Below, piece by piece: positions 39,236 through 45,522 of a stretch of DNA of 57,103 nucleotides; the stretch's first letter is position 1, and every line of letters begins with the position of its first letter. This DNA is from DAOTTW01 sp034437615. Its GTDB lineage: Bacteria > Chloroflexota > Anaerolineae > Aggregatilineales > Phototrophicaceae. The stretch lies in contig DAOTTW010000008.1 in assembly GCA_034437615.1 (NCBI GenBank), positions 1 to 57,103 of the forward strand. The letters are read 5' to 3'. Both the position numbers and the translations under genes were made by a program. Below the pieces are notes generated by a model. That model searched no databases. It worked only from the letters and a program-made list of their open reading frames with translations, and was not told where the DNA came from.

Positions 39236-40060
39236 TTACCAGCCGTAACGCTGCAAGCCGTTTTCCAGCACTTCTACCATCAGTTCACCGACGAGGCGGC
39301 TATCCTGTGTGGAGCGCCCGGTCAGGAACGGGTAATCCAGGATGGTCGAGATCGTCTTGCCGACGCCACCGTGATACTTCCCATCTGGGCCGACGGCATC
39401 GCGCAGGATGAATTCCAGCGGGTAGAAGGGCGGGCCATAGTTCAGCTCACTCTTGATAAAGCCCGTGCCGTCCTTGTAATCGTATTCGAGCGCGTGGCCA
39501 GTAACGTGCTTGCCGCGAATGATCGGCGTGCGGTCGTCCCATTCACGGGCGAAGGCCAGGCACGTCACGCAGTAGCACTCCGCTGCGATCAGCTTGCCGG
39601 CGCTGTGAAAGCCGAGGATCACGTCATGCAGGCGTTGGTTGTTGACCATATCGACCATCGGGCCGCTACCACCCGGCAACAGCAGCGCGTCGTATTTTTC
39701 CAGGTCTTTCCAGGCTTCAGCGCGGGCCTCATAGTAGGCGTTCAGCGCGTGGCCGAAGTTCTCGTCGTTGAAGTACGGGCGTTCTGGGAACCAATCACTC
39801 AGGTTGATCGGGTTATCCAGCATATCGCTCTCATCGACTTCGCTGCTACGGCGGGCGTAGTATTCGTCGGTGACGACCTTCTTCAGCGGCGGATCGAAGT
39901 AGCCTTCGGTCATGCTCGGCGGCAGCGCATGGGCGCGTTCACCCGTCGGCGTCATGAAATCGAACTCGTAGCCTTTTTCCTGGAAGACATCCAGCGGGCC
40001 GACCAACTCTTCGCCCCAGTAACCCCACTCAGATAAACAGATCAGGATTTTCTTAGACAT
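39236..40060 (-). CDS. DJ-1/PfpI family protein, Hsp31-like long form
   Basis: A 274-residue protein with the DJ-1/PfpI core: KILICLSEWGYWGEELVGPL, then YDALLLPGGSGPMVDMV and the nucleophile elbow IAAECYCVTCLAFA, where the first cysteine follows the conserved AAE. A 50-residue helical insert (about 70-125) and a 30-residue one before the end make it longer than the paralogue at 31768, as in Hsp31/HchA-like members. The family includes glyoxalase III and deglycase-like activities; the role here is unproven. It is the first gene of the ten-gene block, with a promoter-like sequence upstream. Confidence 0.9.
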   Translation of the reverse strand: MSKKILICLSEWGYWGEELVGPLDVFQEKGYEFDFMTPTGERAHALPPSMTEGYFDPPLKKVVTDEYYARRSSEVDESDMLDNPINLSDWFPERPYFNDENFGHALNAYYEARAEAWKDLEKYDALLLPGGSGPMVDMVNNQRLHDVILGFHSAGKLIAAECYCVTCLAFAREWDDRTPIIRGKHVTGHALEYDYKDGTGFIKSELNYGPPFYPLEFILRDAVGPDGKYHGGVGKTISTILDYPFLTGRSTQDSRLVGELMVEVLENGLQRYGW

Positions 40061-40104
40061 GCGAACCTGCTCCCAAGCATTGTGTATATGAATCTACGCT
40101 ATGC

Positions 40105-40133
40105 AGTTTATATGATATTTCTCATCTCGACAA
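40105..40133 (-). promoter_or_regulatory. Promoter candidate for the 31.3-40.1 kb enzyme block
   Basis: On the minus strand, TTGTCG (40128-40133) is followed after 17 bases by TAAACT (40105-40110), or after 15 bases by the better hexamer TATAAA (40107-40112). It lies 45-70 bases upstream of ATG 40060 in AT-rich sequence. Confidence 0.4.
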
Positions 40134-40205
40134 CGTGACTTTCGGCCAATTTGGTTTGCAAGATCGAACCATAAAAACGCTCTTGTAGCGTTGATGAGCG
40201 GCCAC

Positions 40206-40269
40206 AAGCCAAAAAACGCCGTTATTTATACAGTTATTTACAGGCAGATTTTACACTGTTTTTTGGCTT
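40206..40269. repeat. Perfect 12-base inverted repeat with T tract
   Basis: AAGCCAAAAAAC (40206-40217) and GTTTTTTGGCTT (40258-40269), spacer 40 bases containing GTTATTTATACAGTTATTTACAG (a direct repeat of GTTATTTA). It lies between the converging-free ends of the genes at 40060 and 40360; the rest of the gap 40061-40359 is AT-rich. It may end the transcript from 40360 or be a binding site. Confidence 0.55.
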
Positions 40270-40359
40270 TTTTTTCAAGCCTGGTTGCAAATTAGCCTTG
40301 CACTTTGCTCTCATGCCGATTATTTCACATGATCCTTAATAGGCGAAAATGTTTAGCGC

Positions 40360-41502
40360 CTACGCCTCTGTCTGTCCGTCATCGTCCTTGCGTCGGCGGA
40401 TCTTCGCGGCTTTCTTCGTCAGGCTATCGAAGAAGTCACTCTCCACGATTTCGTTAACCTGCTGCTGCGCCTTCACCTCGTCAATTTCGATGCGCAGTTC
40501 TTCGACCTGCTGCTTGAGCTTGTTCTCGCGCTGATAGACCTGCGCCGCCATCTCTGCAAAGACGCTGCCGAGCGCCTCAATCTCATCACGCCAGCCGATA
40601 GACTTGATCTTGCTAACGTCTTCGCCTTCATGGTAGCGCCCCTCCGCGATGGCCTGCGCCGCACGATACAAGCGCCGTAACTCACGCGGTAAGGCGATCG
40701 ACACGACGACGACCAGCGCAAATAGCGCCGCGTACACCACCACGAAGGCCAACACCAGCCGGCTCAACACACGTTGCTGCACCGTGCGCACATACGCGGC
40801 ATCCAGGTCCAGCCCCAGCACACCGACCAGCTTGTTAGCATCGTTGAAAAACGGCTGATAGAGCGAGATGAACGCGCCGAAGTTATCCGTGTAGATCGTG
40901 CTTTCAACGGCGGTTTTGCCTGTGCGGATGGCTTGCAGGTTCGCGTCCAGGTTCAGTGGGCTGCTGCTATTTTCGCGCAGGAATTCGCCATTGCTGCCGA
41001 CCTCTTTGAAAAAGACGCCGCTGGGTGGCTCCAGCACTGCGCCAGCGCTGCCGATGTACGTCACCTGATTCTCAGCCGGGCCGGGGATAAACGTATAGAC
41101 GCCGGCGTTTGGCTCAAAGACCTTCGTCTGTGCCAGCCATTTCACATGCGCCCGATAAAGCGAGTCGGTGGGGCGGGTGGTGCCATCGCCATCTAAGTTC
41201 TTGACGAGCGCATCAAAGTCGGTCACGTTGATGCCGCTGACGATGCCGTTTGCTGTCTCTTGCATATCACCAATCGTCTGCTCTAGCGCGTTATTGGTCG
41301 AAAATTGATAGAACCAGTAGTACGCAACGCCAAACACCAGGGCGAAAACCACCGTGAAGGCAATAATCAGCTTGGTGCGCATCCCACCAAAACGGATATG
41401 TGTATCCATCTGGTTATTGGGCTGGTTATTAGGCTGGTTATCGGGTTGGTTATCGTGCTGCGCGTTGTATGTGCTCGTAGCTGAGGGTTGTGCAGTCGTC
41501 AT
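40360..41502 (-). CDS. Cache-HAMP-coiled coil membrane sensor without an output domain
   Basis: A 380-residue protein. Residues 1-35 are Asn/Gln/Pro-rich and encoded by a 12-base tandem repeat. TM1 is at about 44-66. An extracytoplasmic Cache-like domain follows (AVESTIYTDNFGAFISLYQP, then VGVLGLDLDAAYVRTV). TM2 is at about 250-272, a HAMP linker is next (LPRELRRLYRAAQAIAEGRY), and a coiled coil runs to about 355 (YQRENKLKQQVEELRIEIDE). It ends in a basic tail with no kinase, cyclase or methyl-accepting domain. Output must go through a partner, perhaps by coiled-coil contact with the pseudo-cyclase at 42778 or another protein (inference). It overlaps the GNAT gene by ATGA. Confidence 0.9.
   Translation of the reverse strand: MTTAQPSATSTYNAQHDNQPDNQPNNQPNNQMDTHIRFGGMRTKLIIAFTVVFALVFGVAYYWFYQFSTNNALEQTIGDMQETANGIVSGINVTDFDALVKNLDGDGTTRPTDSLYRAHVKWLAQTKVFEPNAGVYTFIPGPAENQVTYIGSAGAVLEPPSGVFFKEVGSNGEFLRENSSSPLNLDANLQAIRTGKTAVESTIYTDNFGAFISLYQPFFNDANKLVGVLGLDLDAAYVRTVQQRVLSRLVLAFVVVYAALFALVVVVSIALPRELRRLYRAAQAIAEGRYHEGEDVSKIKSIGWRDEIEALGSVFAEMAAQVYQRENKLKQQVEELRIEIDEVKAQQQVNEIVESDFFDSLTKKAAKIRRRKDDDGQTEA
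41411..41458. repeat. Tandem 12-base repeat inside the sensor gene
   Basis: Four units, TGGTTATTGGGC, TGGTTATTAGGC, TGGTTATCGGGT and TGGTTATCGTGC, encode the N-terminal (D/N)NQP units on the minus strand. The repeat keeps frame, so copy number can vary without disrupting the protein. Confidence 0.85.
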
Positions 41503-42263
41503 GATGTCTGATCCTGTAGGCGTTGTAGCGCACGCTGCGCCAGCAGATAGGCGCGGCTATTGGGCGCTAGCTTGTAATGATGCAGGTAAAAAGCACGCAG
41601 GACGCGCTCATGTAAGGCCCTGTCATGCGCGTCAAAATCAGCGGATGGCTGTCGCGGCGGGTAAAAGCCCAGGTGCATCGCACGGTAGCCCTGCGCGGTC
41701 AATTCTTGGATTTCGCGTGGGATGCGGTTCAGGTCGTATGTCAGCCCCTGTATATCCGTCTCGCCGCTGACATCGGGTGGTTCGTAGTAGGGGATTTTCA
41801 GCACATGCAGCCCGTAGCGCTGGAATTGCGCCAGCAAGCGCGGGCTATCGACCTCTACCGCTAGGGGCACATCCGGCGACGGGCCGTAAAGCTGGCCACA
41901 GGTCGCCAATTGCTGTAAGCGCTGACGGATCAGCAGATGCGGCAGCTTGTAGCCCATGAAAACGTCGTCGCGGTAATCCGGGTAGAGCGCCAAATCCATG
42001 CCGAGGCCGATATTTTCTGCGGCGATGTATTCAAACACCGTCAGCCCGACCGCCTGCCCGTCGATCTCTACCAGCCACACAAAATGCCGATCACCATTGG
42101 GTAGTACAGGCTGTGCGATGGAAGCACGCAAGCGCGGCGCATAATGCGCATAAGTCGGCATCAGCGTCGTAAACACGTCCAGCAAGCGCTCTATACGGGT
42201 CGCATCCGCTGCACGTAACGCATAAACGCATAATGGCCCCTCGTGCAGCACCAAACTCGCCAT
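41499..42263 (-). CDS. GNAT-superfamily acetyltransferase-like protein
   Basis: A 254-residue protein. ATG 42263 is chosen, with GAGG nine bases before it; the frame is open 22 residues further. Residues about 10-150 fit a GNAT fold: HFVWLVEIDGQAVGLTVFEY, then MDLALYPDYRDDVFMGYKLP as the acetyl-CoA region. Beyond residue 160 a second part (RYGLHVLKIPYYEPPDVSG) and a helical tail (LLAQRALQRLQDQ) are less typical. The pyrophosphate loop Q-x-x-G-x-G/A is not obvious, so catalytic activity is doubtful. It overlaps the sensor by ATGA, so the two are translationally coupled. Confidence 0.75.
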   Translation of the reverse strand: MASLVLHEGPLCVYALRAADATRIERLLDVFTTLMPTYAHYAPRLRASIAQPVLPNGDRHFVWLVEIDGQAVGLTVFEYIAAENIGLGMDLALYPDYRDDVFMGYKLPHLLIRQRLQQLATCGQLYGPSPDVPLAVEVDSPRLLAQFQRYGLHVLKIPYYEPPDVSGETDIQGLTYDLNRIPREIQELTAQGYRAMHLGFYPPRQPSADFDAHDRALHERVLRAFYLHHYKLAPNSRAYLLAQRALQRLQDQTS

Positions 42264-42777
42264 AATGAAACGCCTCTCATCCGCAATTGCTCTTGCGCTC
42301 AGTTTATGGCACGCTGTTCGTTTCTTCAAGTCATTAGCAATGAAAATTCGTAAATAACCGCAAAATTTACGAACATAACGTATGTAAAGAGTTTACATGA
42401 CGTTGTAGTGTGGTTGATATGGTATGGAGGTCGGGCACGTTAACCTACCATTACTGTCAACTTAAGCATCAAGAGGAGGGCTGGGGTTTTTCATGATTAG
42501 TCGTCGCCTTCGGTAGCGGACGCAGCAAGCCACGTCCCTACACAACCGCTGTAGACCGTAGGGACGCCATTCTTGGCGTCCGGGGCGGCGTCAGCCGCCA
42601 CAAAATACGGTCAAACATCAAATACCTACCCCTGAAAAGGGGTTTGGGGTGAGGGCCAAGCAGTTACCTGCAAGCGTTAGAGACAGGGCGCATACCCATA
42701 CAGTCTTTTACTGTGCTCAGGCGTTTCTCATGCGGTACAATCATTTCATAGCACTGTGCCAAAACCTGAGTGAGCGA
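42264..42777. other. Intergenic region between divergent genes
   Basis: About 510 bases without a gene. The first 200 are AT-rich (42340-42440 holds several AT runs, such as AAATTTACGAAC) and probably carry promoters. The right half is a MITE-like element (42513-42667). Confidence 0.5.
42513..42667. repeat. MITE-like element, right half with complete right arm
   Basis: Starts inside the core (GTAGCGGACGCAGCAAGCCACG). It has GGACGCCATTCTTGGCGTCC in place of the GGACACC hairpin, then GGCGGCGTCAGCCGCC, ATACCTACCCCTGAAAAGG, and GGGCCAAGCAGTTAC at the right. The left outer arm and left inner terminus are missing. Confidence 0.82.
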
Positions 42778-44394
42778 ATGCCTATGTCACAAAAATCCTC
42801 CCCGTTGCAGACGATTGAACCGCGCTTGCGGCCCCTGCTGCCGGAAAGCCTGTACATTGCCGCCTGGGTCGATAGTGAATCCAGCCAAGTGCTGATGACA
42901 GTGGCAGACCATCTGCGGGCCTTATATCGCACGCTGTATGCGTCTGTGCCCTTGCTGGTTGCAGAGCGCAACCTGGAGCCGGGTGCATGGTACGCCAAGT
43001 GGGTCAACGGCACGCTGATGTTTGCCGAACTGGGCAATCTGCCACAGGACGACGCCGACGCCCTGAAAAAAGCGCTCAACCCGCTATGGGACGCCCTGCG
43101 CAGCCTCATCGGTGAGGCGGGTGGGCAGGTGCAGTGGTTCACCGGGTCGGCCTTTCTCGTGTTCTTCGAGGAAAACGCCTACGATAAGCACATCGAACAG
43201 GCTGTGCGCGGTGCCATCCGCATGATGCACACGCAAAGGGGCGAAATCACGCTCAAGCTGGCGCTGCACAACGGGCGCGTGCTGACCTCACACATCGGCA
43301 CACCGCAGCGCATGGCCTATCTGATGGCAGGTAGCGCGCTGCAAACGCTGGCGCAGGTGGCATCATCGGTGAGCATGGGCGACGTGGGCATGAGTGAATC
43401 CGTGTGGGACGTGGTGCGCAAGACCTACCGCCCACAGCGCCGACAGAACGGCATCACCATCCTGCAACTGCCGCCCAAGCAGGCCGAACGGGTCGATGAT
43501 TTTGAGATCAGCGCCTTTCGTAGCCGCCGCAGCACCAGCCACCTCCTCACCGACCTCAGCACAGCAGGCATGGTACAGGCCATCACGGATAGCCTCAATC
43601 AAACCGACCCGCTGGCCGCGTATTTGCCGCGTAAGCTGGTCGATAAGCTGGTGCAGGACCCCACAAAGACGCTGCTACAACCTCAGAAGCGTGAGGTGCT
43701 GATGCTTTCATTGCGCGTGGAAAACCTGCTGGCTGCCTTCGTGCCGAAGTCGGATTATATCCCGGAGAACTGGCTCAAGACGGCGGCGCAGATGTTCACG
43801 CGGGTTTTCAGCAGCATCGAAGCGGCAAATGGCGTTATACTGCGCTATGGCAATCTGGTTCGTAAGGATGTGCAATTTGTGGCGGCGTTTAATGTGTTGG
43901 ATGCAGAGGACAGCACCAGCGCGGATGATGTCGCGGGTTTGGCGCTGACGCTGCGCGATGTTATCGGTGGGCTATATGCACCGCGTCCGTTATCGAACCC
44001 AGATGACAGCACTTTGGTCAAAATCGACCAAAATCGACCTAAAATGACCGAAGTGACCGATGAGCAAACGCCGATGTTGCGGGCACGCCTGGCCCTGAAC
44101 CTGCGTCCAGTGCTGCTGCTGGAATTAGGCCAGCCGCGCAGCCGCCGCGATTGGGTGCTGCATCCGGTCAATGCAGCGGATGCGATCACGCCACAACTGG
44201 ACGCGGATATTGTGATGAATGGCCCATTTGCGGCGGCGCTCAGTGGCGCTTATGCTTACGCTGCGCTCAAGCAAGCTGACGACACGACAGCGGCCAACGC
44301 AGGGGCCGCCCCACAGGGCGCACAGCTTCTGCAGGGCCGTACAGCAGCAAACCGTTCGGCAACTCGCAAAAATATCGACATTCGTTTATATTAA
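42778..44394 (+). CDS. Protein with two degenerate class III cyclase-like domains
   Basis: A 538-residue soluble protein. Residues about 80-235 resemble a class III adenylate/guanylate cyclase domain: VQWFTGSAFLVFFEENAYDK, HIEQAVRGAIRMM, LALHNGRVLTSHIG, and AYLMAGSALQTLAQVASSVS. A second, weaker domain is at about 300-480 (KREVLMLSLRVENLLAAFVP, then VILRYGNLVRKDVQFVAAFN). In both the metal-binding aspartates are absent (TGSA where G-D-A is expected), so it is probably a pseudo-cyclase. Start 42778 or 42784. A MinD-like ATPase follows 65 bases downstream. The C-terminal 50 residues are low-complexity. Confidence 0.75.
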   Translation: MPMSQKSSPLQTIEPRLRPLLPESLYIAAWVDSESSQVLMTVADHLRALYRTLYASVPLLVAERNLEPGAWYAKWVNGTLMFAELGNLPQDDADALKKALNPLWDALRSLIGEAGGQVQWFTGSAFLVFFEENAYDKHIEQAVRGAIRMMHTQRGEITLKLALHNGRVLTSHIGTPQRMAYLMAGSALQTLAQVASSVSMGDVGMSESVWDVVRKTYRPQRRQNGITILQLPPKQAERVDDFEISAFRSRRSTSHLLTDLSTAGMVQAITDSLNQTDPLAAYLPRKLVDKLVQDPTKTLLQPQKREVLMLSLRVENLLAAFVPKSDYIPENWLKTAAQMFTRVFSSIEAANGVILRYGNLVRKDVQFVAAFNVLDAEDSTSADDVAGLALTLRDVIGGLYAPRPLSNPDDSTLVKIDQNRPKMTEVTDEQTPMLRARLALNLRPVLLLELGQPRSRRDWVLHPVNAADAITPQLDADIVMNGPFAAALSGAYAYAALKQADDTTAANAGAAPQGAQLLQGRTAANRSATRKNIDIRLY

Positions 44395-44459
44395 ACCTTA
44401 CGTGGGCGACGAACAGCCAAACCAACTATCACAAGGGCCAGGCCCAGGAGAAACACCTC

Positions 44460-45230
44460 ATGGCAAAGATCGTATCAATTCATTCGTTTCGTGGCGGCAC
44501 CGGCAAATCCAACACCACAGCGAACCTGGCCGCCTTGCTCGCCGCGCAGGGACAGCGCGTGGCCGTCGTGGATACCGACATCAATTCGCCGGGGATTCAC
44601 ATCCTCTTTAACGTCAGCGAAGACGACATACAATTCTCACTCAATGATTACCTGTGGGGCAAGTGCGATATTAAAGATGCCGCGCTGGATGTGACCGACA
44701 GCCTGAAGGGTGACGGCCACAACAAAATGCCGCTTCAAGGCCAGATTTACCTGATTCCGTCCAGTATGCGCGTGGGCGAAATCGCCCGTATCATCCGTGA
44801 AGGCTATGATGTGGGCTTGCTCAACGATGGCTACCAGCAGATCATCGAAGATTTGCAATTGGATACGCTCATGATCGACACACACCCTGGCTTGAATGAG
44901 GAGACGCTGCTGAGCGTGGCCATTAGCGATGTGCTGCTGATTATCATGCGCCCGGATAACCAGGATTACCAGGGAACCAGCGTGACGGTGGAGGTGGCGC
45001 GTAAGCTGAACGTGCCGAAAATGACGCTGATCGTCAATAAAGCGCCGCAATCGCTGGATGCACCGACGCTGAGCAAGCGCATAGAGGCTATTTACAAGGT
45101 GCCTGTCGCCGCCATCATCCCACATTCTGATGACCTGATGACGCTGGCCAGTTCGGGCGTGTTCTCCTTGCAACACCCGGAGCACGACGTTACGAAGCTC
45201 TACCAGCAAATTTTGCAGCATATCTTGTAA
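44460..45230 (+). CDS. MinD/ParA-family P-loop ATPase
   Basis: A 256-residue protein with a deviant Walker A, SFRGGTGKSNTTANLAALLA, the A' motif VVDTDINSPGIH, and the Walker B-like TLMIDTHPGLNEETLLSV. AGGAGA lies eight bases before the ATG. The ATPase fold is complete. The C-terminus ends in a short helix (VTKLYQQILQHIL) that could be amphipathic for membrane binding. Such proteins position cell structures or sort cargo. The immediate neighbour is the pseudo-cyclase at 42778, with no ParB, MinC or DNA partner visible, so cargo is unknown. Likely one operon with that gene. Confidence 0.92.
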   Translation: MAKIVSIHSFRGGTGKSNTTANLAALLAAQGQRVAVVDTDINSPGIHILFNVSEDDIQFSLNDYLWGKCDIKDAALDVTDSLKGDGHNKMPLQGQIYLIPSSMRVGEIARIIREGYDVGLLNDGYQQIIEDLQLDTLMIDTHPGLNEETLLSVAISDVLLIIMRPDNQDYQGTSVTVEVARKLNVPKMTLIVNKAPQSLDAPTLSKRIEAIYKVPVAAIIPHSDDLMTLASSGVFSLQHPEHDVTKLYQQILQHIL

Positions 45231-45237
45231 CCCTCTG

Positions 45238-45373
45238 CTAGCGCGATGGTTGGACCTGCGTCCAGGTGAAGCGCGGCTCGTCTTGCTGATGGGCGTGTTG
45301 CTCTGTGGCAATTCGTTTGTGGTGCTGTCTGCGCTGTGGGCCACGCGCCTCCTGAATAATGTCTACGATGATA
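45238..45373 (+). pseudogene. Remnant of a membrane translocator gene
   Basis: Right after the ATPase stop, one frame reads about 45 codons that look genuinely protein-like: ARWLDLRPGEARLVLLMGVL then LCGNSFVVLSALWATRLLNN. The motif L-R-P-G-E-x-R-L-V followed by hydrophobic helix is the N-terminus of MFS/ADP-ATP-translocase-like membrane proteins. The frame runs into a dispersed repeat at 45374 and stops at 45409. There is no start or downstream body. It looks like a gene deleted at the time of, or before, repeat insertion. Confidence 0.55.
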
Positions 45374-45436
45374 GTAGGGGCATAGCTTGCTATGTTATGC
45401 CCTGGGCCTAGCTGTACCGCGTAACGTCCCCTACCA
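45374..45436. repeat. Palindromic repeat at the break of the remnant
   Basis: GTAGGGGCATAGCTTGCTATGTTATGCCCTGGGC then GTACCGCGTAACGTCCCCTAC. The ends are GTAGGGG/CCCCTAC as in other palindromes. It cuts the remnant upstream. Confidence 0.75.
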
Positions 45437-45522
45437 AAACGCAGGGGCATCGGGTAGGCTTGCCGCCATTCTGACGCACATAACGCATATAAAAACACCC
45501 ATATAAGGATGGTCGCTACGTC

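Noticed and set aside
39212..40036. 274-residue plus-strand frame
   Set aside because: Antisense shadow of the DJ-1-like gene, which has clear family motifs.
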